48,697 nt of DNA from Clostridia bacterium (GTDB lineage: Bacteria > Bacillota > Clostridia > UMGS1810), in NCBI GenBank assembly GCA_016293435.1, contig JAEDEG010000003.1, positions 1 through 48,697 of the forward strand. The letters are read 5' to 3'. Shown here piece by piece: positions 33,015 to 41,169 of this stretch (position 1 is its first letter; each line of letters begins with the position of its first letter). Both the position numbers and the translations under genes were made by a program. Below the pieces are notes generated by a model, which saw only the letters and a program-made list of their open reading frames with translations, was not told where the DNA came from and made no database searches.

Positions 33015-34205
33015 TTAAAATTCATCCCCGGTTTTGGATATAAACAATTCGTCTTGATTTTGTGATAGCAGGACAAGCGAAAGAGATAATAAAAATCTTA
33101 AGTGTTTTTCCGAATTGTCTATATCCGGGCAAAATTCTTCTCTAATTTTATTTAAACGATACAACACCGTATTTCTGTGCGTAAACATTTTTTCACATGT
33201 AAGCTTAAGCGAATGGTGCGCTATAAGATAGTTATAAAGGGTCAAACATAGTTCTCCGCCGTTTTCGCGGTCATGCTTAGCAAGCATGCTTATGTTGTCA
33301 TCAATAAGCTCTGTATTGTTTTCAAATTTTTTAAGTAACATAAGCTCTGAATAATGGCTTTGCATTTCACAAAAGAATTTTTTATCATTTTTATCTTTCA
33401 GGTATACAAGGGTCATTTTTACTATTGGGTATGCTTTACATATGGAGTATAGGCTTTTTATTTTTCCGGAAATAACGATTTGTAAACTATATTCCTTTGC
33501 CATAGAATTGAGCAGATGTAATTCGTGATCCCAAAACAAAAATAAAATAATCTTATTATCATAAATAAACGGATGTGACGCGTGAAAAAACTCAGTAATC
33601 TTTTTTCGAAGTATTTCAATTTTTGTTTCCTGCATGTCTAAATTTTCAACATCAATAACAGCAAAACGCTCCGGATTTAAGTTAGAAAGAAACATGCCTT
33701 TTGTCTGATAATTAAAATACTGCTCTGTTTCAAAATTGCCGTTTAAAAGATCAGTTAAAATTTTCTCTGCGGTATTCTGAACAAAACCGCCACGCTCAAA
33801 ATATAGCTGTTTTGCCAGCAGAGATTCTATAAAATCAAAGTCTTCCGGTGAAGAAGTATCCTGTTTTTTATCAAATATATAAATTAAATAGCCGAGCATT
33901 ATATCACCGCAAAAAAGGCGAGAAAGCCTGTAGTTTTTACCGTCTTGTTCAAAAGTAACATATCCTATGTCGCTCTGTTCGGTTTGATCCGATATAATTT
34001 TTGCTGTTTCCAATGTCAGCTCTCCGTGGGAAACAGCCTTTTTGTATTCACCGCTGTATAACGGCGAAATTGAACCGTGCGACACAACGCGGTATGCATC
34101 GTCCACAACAATGAGAGAGCAGTAAAGCTCACTGCTCACAGCTTCTGTAAGAGTTTTCAGACTATTACAGACAAAAAACATCTTTAACAGTTTTTCTCTA
34201 TCCAT
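33015..34205 (-). CDS. PucR/CdaR-type transcriptional regulator
   Basis: A 396-residue regulator. The C-terminal 60 residues are the PucR-type helix-turn-helix (LYNYLIAHHSLKLTCEKMFTHRNTVLYRLNKIREEF), preceded by a GGDEF-like degenerate linker region and an N-terminal sensory part that looks GAF-like (about 1-130). It has no signal peptide or membrane span. The frame is open to 34235, but AAGGAGTGG directly before ATG 34205 fixes the start. It converges with the hydrogenase operon and is divergent from hsp20, with overlapping promoters between them. The inducer is unknown. Confidence 0.85.
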   Translation of the reverse strand: MDREKLLKMFFVCNSLKTLTEAVSSELYCSLIVVDDAYRVVSHGSISPLYSGEYKKAVSHGELTLETAKIISDQTEQSDIGYVTFEQDGKNYRLSRLFCGDIMLGYLIYIFDKKQDTSSPEDFDFIESLLAKQLYFERGGFVQNTAEKILTDLLNGNFETEQYFNYQTKGMFLSNLNPERFAVIDVENLDMQETKIEILRKKITEFFHASHPFIYDNKIILFLFWDHELHLLNSMAKEYSLQIVISGKIKSLYSICKAYPIVKMTLVYLKDKNDKKFFCEMQSHYSELMLLKKFENNTELIDDNISMLAKHDRENGGELCLTLYNYLIAHHSLKLTCEKMFTHRNTVLYRLNKIREEFCPDIDNSEKHLRFLLSLSLVLLSQNQDELFISKTGDEF

Positions 34206-34219
34206 AATACCACTCCTTT

Positions 34220-34234
34220 TGTGCTGACAGCACA
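34220..34234. promoter_or_regulatory. Palindrome in the leader of the PucR-type gene
   Basis: TGTGCT-GAC-AGCACA is a perfect 6-bp inverted repeat just upstream of the ribosome binding site and downstream of the predicted start site. It could be an autoregulatory operator or a small RNA hairpin next to the ribosome binding site. Confidence 0.5.
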
Positions 34235-34249
34235 TATTACTTTAATTAA

Positions 34250-34278
34250 ATTATACTACTGTACCGTTGTAAAGTCAA
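34250..34278 (-). promoter_or_regulatory. Promoter of the PucR-type gene
   Basis: On the minus strand TTGACT (34273-34278) and TATAAT (34250-34255) are 17 nt apart. Its -35 lies inside the spacer of the divergent promoter at 34267-34294, so the two cannot be occupied at once. Confidence 0.65.
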
Positions 34279-34294
34279 TAAAAATGAATATAAT
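34267..34294 (+). promoter_or_regulatory. Promoter toward hsp20
   Basis: TTGTAA (34267-34272), 16 nt, TATAAT (34289-34294). A short inverted repeat, TGTCA (34301-34305) and TGACA (34314-34318), lies around the expected start of transcription. No CIRCE element is seen. Confidence 0.55.
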
Positions 34295-34353
34295 AATAAT
34301 TGTCAAAAGGAAATGACAGTAATAGAACAACAAATTCTATGGAGGCGATACCA

Positions 34354-34386
34354 ATGTTTTACATTATAAGAAAATTTGAATTGTAA
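34354..34386 (+). CDS. Possible 10-residue leader peptide upstream of hsp20
   Basis: An ATG with a strong GGAGG ribosome binding site 8 nt upstream opens a 10-codon frame (MFYIIRKFEL) ending in TAA, 40 nt before the hsp20 start. It could be a regulatory leader peptide or the remains of a gene. Support is only the ribosome binding site, the short complete frame and its place between promoter and hsp20. Confidence 0.35.
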   Translation: MFYIIRKFEL

Positions 34387-34426
34387 AATAATAATAAAGT
34401 ACATTATATTTTAGGAGGTAATTTTT

Positions 34427-34873
34427 ATGTCAGGTTTAAGACATTATCGTAAAAATAATTCGGTTTATAATCCGTTCCGTGAAATAGAAAATTTTGAGAG
34501 AAACTTTTTCGGTGATCCTTTTAAATTCTTTGAAGGCAGCATAGATGAGTTTAAGACAGACGTAAAAGATGAAGGCGATCACTTCTTGCTTGAAGCGGAT
34601 TTGCCGGGATTTGACAAAGATGACATTCATCTTGATATAAAAAATGACATTTTGACAATCAGTGCCGAACGTCATTCAGAACATGAAGAAGAGGATAAGA
34701 AAGGCAAATACATCCGGTGTGAACGTTCTTACGGTTGCTACAAGCGGGATTTTGATTTGAGTGGCATAAGAGCTGATGAAATTAAAGCAAAATACAAAGA
34801 CGGAGTACTGAAGCTTAAATTGCCAAAAAAGGCCGAAGAAACAACTGTTTCGCACAGACTCGAAATTGAATAA
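34427..34873 (+). CDS. hsp20: Small heat-shock protein, Hsp20/alpha-crystallin family
   Basis: A 148-residue ATP-independent chaperone that holds unfolding proteins. The alpha-crystallin domain spans about 42-135: FKTDVKDEGDHFLLEADLPGFDKDDI at its start and the diagnostic DGVLKLKLPK near the end. A short N-terminal arm (NPFREIENFERNFFGDPF) and a C-terminal tail follow the family. The tail ends RLEIE and lacks an evident IxI motif. AGGAGG precedes the ATG. It is monocistronic, with a terminator at 34884-34916. It is not part of the phosphate operon that follows. Confidence 0.95.
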   Translation: MSGLRHYRKNNSVYNPFREIENFERNFFGDPFKFFEGSIDEFKTDVKDEGDHFLLEADLPGFDKDDIHLDIKNDILTISAERHSEHEEEDKKGKYIRCERSYGCYKRDFDLSGIRADEIKAKYKDGVLKLKLPKKAEETTVSHRLEIE

Positions 34874-34883
34874 TCAGCATATA

Positions 34884-34916
34884 AATGCGGCGGAGAATGT
34901 CTCTGCCGCATTTTTT
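34884..34916 (+). terminator. Intrinsic terminator after hsp20
   Basis: AATGCGGCGGAGA (34884-34896) pairs with TCTCTGCCGCATT (34900-34912; one G-T pair), followed by further Ts to 34916. A classical stem and T-tract. Confidence 0.9.
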
Positions 34917-35014
34917 AGGCACATGGGAATCAAACCCGTTTTGGACTACGAATTATCATACCACTGAATCAAATTAAAATTTTACATAGAATTAATATAA
35001 ACACGGTTTCAGAA

Positions 35015-35042
35015 TTAACATATGCCATGTTATCCTTATTAT
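35015..35042 (+). promoter_or_regulatory. Candidate promoter of the pst operon
   Basis: TTAACA (35015-35020), 16 nt, TATTAT (35037-35042), about 30 nt before pstS. TTTACA at 34981 and TTAACA at 35015 resemble PhoP/PhoB half-sites, but I do not see the clean 11-bp spaced direct repeats of a Pho box. Confidence 0.45.
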
Positions 35043-35073
35043 GTAAAAAATTTAAAAAAATAAGGAGTGTTTT

Positions 35074-35919
35074 ATGATGAAGAAAATTATTTTATTTTTG
35101 ACGGCGGTATGTATGATGGTGTTTGCAGGCTGTCAAAGCAACGAATCAGGCAACGAATCAACCAACGAATCAGGTAATGAGGCAAAGGCGGCAACTGTTT
35201 CAACAGACGGTTCTACATCAATGGAAAAGGTTATTGGGTTTTTGAGCGAAACATATATGCAAGACAATCCTAATGTTAAGGTAACATACAATCCAACAGG
35301 CTCCGGTGCCGGAATTCAGGCAGTGAGCGAGGGTCGCTGTGATATAGGACTATCAAGCAGAGACTTAAAAGATGACGAAAAGAAAACCCTTAACGCACAG
35401 GTCGTTGCAATAGACGGCATAGCTGTTGTGGTAAATCCTCAAAACAGTGTTTCTGACCTGACCATTGAGCAAATAGGCTCAATATATAAAGGTGAGATTA
35501 AAAATTGGAGTGAGGTTGGAGGAGAGGATGCACCTATTGTTTTGATAGGAAGAGAAGCGGCCTCCGGCACGCGTGACGGATTTGAGTCTATAACAGATAC
35601 CAAAGATAAATGCAGCTATACACAGGAGCTGACCTCAACCGGTGACGTTATCCAGACTGTTTCTCAAAATCCCAATGCAATAGGATATGCGTCACTTGCA
35701 TCTGTTAAAGACGGTGTTAAGGCAATTAGTGTTGAGGGAGTTGTACCTACTGCACAAAGCATACAAAACGGAAAGTATAAAATTCAGCGAGATTTTCTGC
35801 TTGTAACTCCCAAAGATAAAAAGCTTTCCGTAGCAGCACAGGATTTCTTTGATTTTGCTACAAGCGAAGAAGCTGACGAATTAATCGAAAAAGCGGGCGC
35901 CGTTCCGATAAAGAGATAG
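35074..35919 (+). CDS. pstS: Phosphate ABC transporter substrate-binding lipoprotein PstS
   Basis: Binds inorganic phosphate outside the membrane and hands it to PstCA. A 281-residue protein with a lipoprotein signal peptide ending in the lipobox VFAGC. A low-complexity linker with repeated Asn-Glu-Ser follows (residues 22-37). The phosphate-binding residues are in STDGSTSMEK, NPTGSGAGIQA and GREAASGTRDGFES. AAGGAG lies 7 nt before the first of two ATG codons. It is the first gene of pstSCAB-phoU-phoBR with gaps of 1-35 nt. Confidence 0.96.
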   Translation: MMKKIILFLTAVCMMVFAGCQSNESGNESTNESGNEAKAATVSTDGSTSMEKVIGFLSETYMQDNPNVKVTYNPTGSGAGIQAVSEGRCDIGLSSRDLKDDEKKTLNAQVVAIDGIAVVVNPQNSVSDLTIEQIGSIYKGEIKNWSEVGGEDAPIVLIGREAASGTRDGFESITDTKDKCSYTQELTSTGDVIQTVSQNPNAIGYASLASVKDGVKAISVEGVVPTAQSIQNGKYKIQRDFLLVTPKDKKLSVAAQDFFDFATSEEADELIEKAGAVPIKR

Positions 35920-35930
35920 GAGCGGTTTAG

Positions 35931-36803
35931 ATGAATAAATCAAAGACTGCAGATTTATTTGAAAAAGCAATGAGAGCTCTTTTTGTACTGTGCGGTTTTT
36001 TGGCGGTTGCGTTTGTGGTTATCATTACAGTGTTTCTTATAATAAATGGAATTCCGGCAATAAAGGAAATTGGAGCTGCTGATTTCCTTTTGGGCAAGAA
36101 ATGGGCGTCAACCGCCGCACAGCCGTCTTACGGTATTCTGCCTTTTATACTAACCTCTGTTTACGGCACATTAGGTGCCGTAATAATCGGAGTACCCATA
36201 GGACTAATGTGCGCTGTGTTTTTGGCAAAGCCGTTTAATGAAAAAGCCGCTTCGGTAATACGCAGCGCAGTAGACTTGCTTTCGGGAATACCCTCAGTGG
36301 TTTATGGACTTGCAGGTATGATAGTTATAGTTCCCCTCGTAAGAAAGGCTTTTGAGTTGCCGGACGGTGCAAATTTATTCTCGGCTGTTATTGTGCTTGC
36401 CGTAATGATACTCCCATCTGTAATCTCCGTATCTGAAACAGCAATTGCGGCTGTTCCCAAGGAATATGAGGAAGCCTCATTAGCTCTTGGTGCAACCAAG
36501 ACGGAAACAATTTTTAAAGTAACAATTCCTGCGGCCAAAAGCGGAATTGTTACAGCTGTTATGCTTGGAGTAGGCAGAGCAATAGGAGAGGCTATGGCTG
36601 TTATGATGGTTGCAGGAAATGTTGCAAATATGCCGTCTCTGTTTAAAAGCGTGCGTTTTCTTACAACTGCGGTTGCAAGCGAAATGTCATATTCATCGGG
36701 ACTGCAGCGGCAGGCTTTGTTTTCAATTGCCCTTGTGCTTTTTATATTTATTATGATTATTAATCTGATACTCAATTTAGCGGTAAAAAGGAAAAAGAGG
36801 TAG
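35931..36803 (+). CDS. pstC: Phosphate ABC transporter permease PstC
   Basis: One of two permease subunits of the phosphate uptake channel. 290 residues with about six membrane helices, starting with a short basic N-terminus. The conserved permease loop EEASLALGATKTETIFKVTIP (EAA motif) contacts PstB. DLLSGIPSVVYGL is a family hallmark. AGGAG precedes the ATG. It lies 11 nt after pstS and 4 nt before pstA. Confidence 0.96.
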   Translation: MNKSKTADLFEKAMRALFVLCGFLAVAFVVIITVFLIINGIPAIKEIGAADFLLGKKWASTAAQPSYGILPFILTSVYGTLGAVIIGVPIGLMCAVFLAKPFNEKAASVIRSAVDLLSGIPSVVYGLAGMIVIVPLVRKAFELPDGANLFSAVIVLAVMILPSVISVSETAIAAVPKEYEEASLALGATKTETIFKVTIPAAKSGIVTAVMLGVGRAIGEAMAVMMVAGNVANMPSLFKSVRFLTTAVASEMSYSSGLQRQALFSIALVLFIFIMIINLILNLAVKRKKR

Positions 36804-36807
36804 TATA

Positions 36808-37674
36808 ATGAATGAAAATAATTCTAAAAGCAGAAAAATCAAGGGTATTTTTATAAATATTATAGTTGGTTTGTCAGTGTTGATTATTTGCCTTCTGCTT
36901 GCAGGACTTATCGGATTTATATTAGTGCGCGGCGTACCTTATATAACAATTAAACTGCTTACCACAAAACCGAGCCTTATAAACGATACAATAGGAATAC
37001 TGCCAAACATACTTAATACCTTGTACATCATTGTAATCACCCTTGTAATTGTGCTTCCGCTTGGAGTAGGATCGGCTGTTTATCTTAATGAATATGCCAA
37101 AAATAAAAGGGCGGTCAAGGTTATTGAGCTGGCGGCAGAAACCCTTTCCGGAATACCTTCTGTAATATACGGTCTGGTTGGTATGCTTATATTTGTACAA
37201 TTCTTCGGTATGGGAACCGGACTTTTGGCAGGAGGACTTACTCTTGCGGTAATGACTTTGCCGACAATAATAAGAACAACTCAGGAAAGCTTAAAAACCG
37301 TACCTGATGGTTATCGTGAAGGAGCGCTTGCATTGGGGGCGGGAAAATGGCATATGATACGCACTGCCGTTTTACCTTCTGCACTTGACGGAATAGTAAC
37401 GGGATGTATATTAGCGGTTGGGCGTGTAGTTGGCGAAAGCGCGGCGCTTTTGTTTACGGCAGGCATGGCAAATGAAATTCTTTCTCCTATGGAAAGTATA
37501 ATGCCGGGAAAGGCAGGGTCAACTCTTACGGTTGCGTTATATATGTATGCCAAGGAACGTGGAGAGTTTGAAATTGCTTTTGCAATTGCCGCAATTTTGC
37601 TTGTCATTACATTTGTAATAAATCTGTGCGCAAAGCTTGCGGCTAAAAAGCTGAAAAGAAGAAGGGAATTGTAA
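36808..37674 (+). CDS. pstA: Phosphate ABC transporter permease PstA
   Basis: The second permease subunit. 288 residues with six membrane helices, the hallmark ETLSGIPSVIYGLVGML, and the EAA loop GYREGALALGAGKWHMIRTAVLP. GRVVGESAALLFTAG near the end is typical of PstA. AAGAGG lies upstream. It is followed one base later by pstB, so the permeases and ATPase are translated as a unit. Confidence 0.96.
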   Translation: MNENNSKSRKIKGIFINIIVGLSVLIICLLLAGLIGFILVRGVPYITIKLLTTKPSLINDTIGILPNILNTLYIIVITLVIVLPLGVGSAVYLNEYAKNKRAVKVIELAAETLSGIPSVIYGLVGMLIFVQFFGMGTGLLAGGLTLAVMTLPTIIRTTQESLKTVPDGYREGALALGAGKWHMIRTAVLPSALDGIVTGCILAVGRVVGESAALLFTAGMANEILSPMESIMPGKAGSTLTVALYMYAKERGEFEIAFAIAAILLVITFVINLCAKLAAKKLKRRREL

Positions 37675-37675
37675 T

Positions 37676-38428
37676 ATGGATGAAGTAATTAAGGTTAAAG
37701 ACCTGAATTTGTGGTATGGTGAAAATCACACTCTTAAGAATATCAATGTGAATATTCCTAAAAATAAAATTACTGCGCTTATAGGTCCTTCAGGCTGCGG
37801 AAAGTCCACCTTTTTAAAAACGCTTAACCGTATGAATGACCTTGTGGATGGTTGCCGAATAGAAGGTGAAGTTTATTTAAACGATATTAACATATACGGT
37901 GATATTGACGTTACAGCATTGAGAAAACGTGTGGGGATGGTATTTCAAAAGCCCAATCCGTTTCCGATGAGTATTTATGATAATATTGCATACGGACCGA
38001 AAATACACGGAATAAAGTCAAGGTCAAAACTTGATGATATTGTTGAGCGTTCCTTAAGACAGGCGGCGATATGGGAGGAATGCAGGGATAGACTTAAAAA
38101 GAGTGCTCTCGGCATGAGCGGCGGTCAGCAGCAAAGACTTTGCATTGCACGTGCCTTGGCGGTTGAGCCCGAAATACTTCTTATGGATGAACCCACCAGT
38201 GCCCTTGACCCCATATCAACGTCAAAAATTGAGGATCTTGCTGAGGATTTATGCAAAAATTATACTATCGTTACTGTTACGCACAATATGCAGCAGGCAG
38301 CAAGAATTTCCGATAAAACGGCATTTTTTCTTATGGGCGAAATTGTTGAATTTGACTGCACCGAAAAGATGTTTTCAACTCCGCGTGACAAACGCACGGA
38401 GGATTACATAACGGGGAGGTTCGGATAA
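37676..38428 (+). CDS. pstB: Phosphate ABC transporter ATP-binding protein PstB
   Basis: ATPase that powers phosphate import. 250 residues. Walker A is GPSGCGKST (residues 37-45), the Q-loop is in MVFQKPNPFPMSIYDNI, the ABC signature is GMSGGQQQRLCIARAL and Walker B is ILLMDEPTSALDP, followed by the switch His in VTHNMQQA. The Q-loop wording and MNDLV are specific for PstB. It overlaps phoU by one base (TAATG). Confidence 0.97.
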   Translation: MDEVIKVKDLNLWYGENHTLKNINVNIPKNKITALIGPSGCGKSTFLKTLNRMNDLVDGCRIEGEVYLNDINIYGDIDVTALRKRVGMVFQKPNPFPMSIYDNIAYGPKIHGIKSRSKLDDIVERSLRQAAIWEECRDRLKKSALGMSGGQQQRLCIARALAVEPEILLMDEPTSALDPISTSKIEDLAEDLCKNYTIVTVTHNMQQAARISDKTAFFLMGEIVEFDCTEKMFSTPRDKRTEDYITGRFG

Positions 38429-39072
38429 TGAGAAACAGGTTTGATGAACAGCTAAACGTTTTAAACAGTGAGCTTGTTGAAATGGGTGCTCTGTGTGAGT
38501 ATGCTATAAGCGGATGTGTAAAGTATCTTATAACCAATGATGATATAATAAAGGATAATGTGCTTGAGGCAGATTCGCAGATAGACCAAAAAGAGCGTGA
38601 CATCGAGCGTTTGTGCATGAAGCTTTTAATGCAGCAGCAGCCCGTTGCAAGCGATTTGCGTGTCATTTCTGCCGCGCTTAAAATGATTTCGGATATGGAG
38701 CGGATAGGTGACCAGGCTTCCGATATTGTGGAAATTGCAAAGCATTCAAAGGGCGGATTAATTTGCGGAAAGTCCCATATAGAGGATATGGCGCGTGAAA
38801 CTATAAAAATGGTTACAGAAAGCGTGGATTCGTTTGTAAAAAAGAATGTTGCTCTTGCCGAGTCTGTCATAGGACATGACGCGGTGGTTGACAAATTGTT
38901 TGATATTGTAAAGGGCGAGCTTATAAAGAATGTGCGAAAGTCGGAAATGGACGCCGAAACCTCAATAGATTTGCTTATGGTTGCAAAATACTTTGAGCGA
39001 ATAGGCGACCACGCTGAAAACATTGCCGACTGGGTAATTTATTCTGTTACCGGAAAACGAGAAATATATTGA
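38428..39072 (+). CDS. phoU: Phosphate transport regulator PhoU
   Basis: A cytoplasmic negative regulator that links the Pst transporter to the PhoR kinase. 214 residues forming two repeated three-helix bundles, each with the metal-binding motif: DLRVISAALKMISDMERIGDQASDI in the first and DLLMVAKYFERIGDHAENI in the second. The promoter for phoBR overlaps its stop codon. Confidence 0.96.
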   Translation: MRNRFDEQLNVLNSELVEMGALCEYAISGCVKYLITNDDIIKDNVLEADSQIDQKERDIERLCMKLLMQQQPVASDLRVISAALKMISDMERIGDQASDIVEIAKHSKGGLICGKSHIEDMARETIKMVTESVDSFVKKNVALAESVIGHDAVVDKLFDIVKGELIKNVRKSEMDAETSIDLLMVAKYFERIGDHAENIADWVIYSVTGKREIY

Positions 39073-39097
39073 AATTAATATTAATTTGGTGTATAAT
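39069..39097 (+). promoter_or_regulatory. Internal promoter for phoBR
   Basis: TTGAAA (39069-39074), 17 nt, TATAAT (39092-39097), overlapping the phoU stop codon. It would allow basal expression of the regulator pair independent of the pst promoter. Confidence 0.75.
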
Positions 39098-39114
39098 GTT
39101 TTTGGGTGATTGGT

Positions 39115-39798
39115 ATGATTTGTATTATTGAAGACGATGATAATATACGCAAGCTTGTGTGCTATGCTCTTTCAAAAGAGGGCTACGAGATTAAGGGATT
39201 TGATAAACCGAGCGAATTTTGGGAGGAGCTTAATAAAAATATTCCCGAGCTTATTCTGCTCGATATCATGCTTCCTGAGCAAGACGGCCTCAGCATATTG
39301 AAAAACCTGCGCGAAAATAAAAAATATGAAGATATTTCCGTTATTATGCTGACTGCAAAAACAAGTGAGATCGATAAGGTAACCGGGCTTGATATGGGTG
39401 CTGATGACTATATTACAAAGCCCTTCGGAATGACCGAGCTTTCCGCGCGTGTGCGCAGCGTTCTGCGCAGATACGAAAAATCATCCTCCGGAGAAAAAGT
39501 TGAATACAGGGTCGGCAGCTTGTATGTAAATACCGCAAAGCATATTATTAAGGCGGACAACAAGTCTGTTAACCTTTCGTACAAGGAATATTTGCTTTTA
39601 ACCGCACTTTTAAAAGCAAACGGCAATGTTGTGGAGCGCTCAGAGCTTTTAAAAGAGGTTTGGGGCGAATATTACGGCGAATCACGTACACTGGACGTGC
39701 ACATAAGAAGTCTTCGCGTTAAATTGGGTAATGCGGGTACTCTTATAAAAACAGTAAAAAATATAGGTTATATGCTTGGAGGCGCGGAAGATGAATAA
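39115..39798 (+). CDS. phoB: Phosphate response regulator PhoB/PhoP
   Basis: OmpR-family regulator of the phosphate regulon. 227 residues. The receiver domain has the acidic pocket IEDDDN, the phosphorylated Asp50 in LILLDIMLP, Thr in MLTAKT and Lys in ITKPFG. The winged-helix domain ends SRTLDVHIRSLRVKL and IKTVKNIGYML. ATG 39115 is preferred over the in-frame GTG 39106 because GGGTG lies upstream of it and the promoter places the start of the transcript close to the GTG. It overlaps phoR by 8 nt. The assignment to Pho rests on gene order. Confidence 0.9.
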   Translation: MICIIEDDDNIRKLVCYALSKEGYEIKGFDKPSEFWEELNKNIPELILLDIMLPEQDGLSILKNLRENKKYEDISVIMLTAKTSEIDKVTGLDMGADDYITKPFGMTELSARVRSVLRRYEKSSSGEKVEYRVGSLYVNTAKHIIKADNKSVNLSYKEYLLLTALLKANGNVVERSELLKEVWGEYYGESRTLDVHIRSLRVKLGNAGTLIKTVKNIGYMLGGAEDE

Positions 39799-41128
39799 AA
39801 AAATATTCAGGCTAACCGCGCTTACTTCGTTTTTTGTTTTAAGCGTGAGTATTATTCTTATTACATGCGTTTTGTTCGGAGTCTTTGAACGGCAGATTAT
39901 AAGCGAGTTAAAAAGTGAGACGGATATGATATCTTTTGCGGTAGAATCACGCGGTACGGAATTTTTTGATGATTTTGAAAATGACGATAAGCGCATCACC
40001 CTCATTGCTCCGGACGGTCGGGTATTGGCAGATTCTGCCGAGGAGGCCTCCTTGCTTTCCAATCATGCGGACAGAAAGGAGATAGCGCAGGCTCTTAAAG
40101 AAGGCAGCGGCAGCAGTGTGCGCTATTCTGATACCTTAATGAAAAAAACGATTTATTATGCTCAGAAAATGAGCGACGGAAACGTTTTGCGCATAAGCAC
40201 GTTGGAGAATTCCGCAGCTGCCGTTTTTTTGGGCTTTATGCCTTATATTTTGGCAGTATTTGCTATATCACTTGCCATATCGTTTTTGCTTTCCAAACGT
40301 GTTTCGCGTTCTATTATTAATCCTATCAACAGCTTAGATCTTGAACATCCGGATAATAACAAAACATATGAGGAGCTCGCTCCGCTGTTGGAAAAAATTT
40401 CCTCACAAAAAAAGACCATAGACGCACAAATTGCACAGCAAGAAAAAAATGAGCAATTCAGACGCGAATTTACAACAAACGTATCCCATGAGTTAAAAAC
40501 GCCGCTTACATCCATATCAGGCTTTGCGGAGATTATGAAAGGCGGGGATACTCCGCCCGAAATTACGGCGGACTTTTCAAAGTCAATTTATGATGAAGCA
40601 CAGCGGCTTATTTCTCTGGTAAACGATATTATTAAGATTTCGGAATTTGACGAAAAAAGTATAAGGTACGAAGAAGAAAATATAGATTTACGCGAGATCT
40701 GCCAAGAAGCTTTGAACCGCTTAGCGCCAAGTGCCGAAAAAAAGAGAGTAAGCATTAATTTAACCGGAAAATGTGCGCAAATATACGGTGTGCGCAGCAT
40801 AATAGAAGAAATGATATTTAATCTTTGCGATAACGCGATTAAGTATAATAAAGTCGGCGGAAGTGTTGATATTAATATAAACAGCGGCAAAGATATTGTA
40901 AGCGTAACGGTAAAAGATACCGGAATAGGCATACCCGATGCATCACATAGCAGAGTGTTCGAGAGGTTTTACAGGGTTGATAAAGGCAGATCAAAAGCGG
41001 TTGGAGGTACCGGATTGGGGCTTTCAATCGTAAAACACGGTGCAATGTATCATAATGCCGAAATTAATCTTGAAAGCAAAGAAGGAGAAGGAACAAGCAT
41101 TACAATCGTATTTAACAAAACGCCTTGA
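39791..41128 (+). CDS. phoR: Phosphate sensor histidine kinase PhoR
   Basis: A 445-residue sensor kinase. The N-terminal membrane helix (about 8-30) and a second one (about 140-165) enclose a roughly 110-residue extracytoplasmic region. His233 in TNVSHELKTPLTS is the phospho-accepting residue. The ATPase domain has NLCDNAIKYN, DTGIGIP and GTGLGLSIVKH. GGAGG precedes ATG 39791; the longer in-frame TTG start at 39776 is rejected. It is the last gene of the phosphate cluster, and 42 nt later the hairpin element copy C begins. Confidence 0.9.
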   Translation: MNKKIFRLTALTSFFVLSVSIILITCVLFGVFERQIISELKSETDMISFAVESRGTEFFDDFENDDKRITLIAPDGRVLADSAEEASLLSNHADRKEIAQALKEGSGSSVRYSDTLMKKTIYYAQKMSDGNVLRISTLENSAAAVFLGFMPYILAVFAISLAISFLLSKRVSRSIINPINSLDLEHPDNNKTYEELAPLLEKISSQKKTIDAQIAQQEKNEQFRREFTTNVSHELKTPLTSISGFAEIMKGGDTPPEITADFSKSIYDEAQRLISLVNDIIKISEFDEKSIRYEEENIDLREICQEALNRLAPSAEKKRVSINLTGKCAQIYGVRSIIEEMIFNLCDNAIKYNKVGGSVDININSGKDIVSVTVKDTGIGIPDASHSRVFERFYRVDKGRSKAVGGTGLGLSIVKHGAMYHNAEINLESKEGEGTSITIVFNKTP

Positions 41129-41169
41129 CGGATATGTAAATTGCGTGAGTTTGGCATCATTAAACAGTC

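Noticed and set aside
34921..34975. tRNA-like stretch on the minus strand (GGGTTTGATTCCC resembles a T-arm, CAGTGGTA a D-loop)
   Set aside because: The middle is about 7 nt too short for an anticodon arm and there is no matching 5' acceptor strand, so no complete tRNA can fold. It could be a decayed fragment, but this is not supportable.
34981..35042. Pho box upstream of pstS
   Set aside because: TTTACA and TTAACA half-sites occur but without the regular 11-bp direct-repeat spacing, so the site is not claimed.
38331..39023. 230-residue reverse frame opposite phoU
   Set aside because: Ser/Phe/Ile-rich translation typical of antisense; phoU on the other strand is certain.
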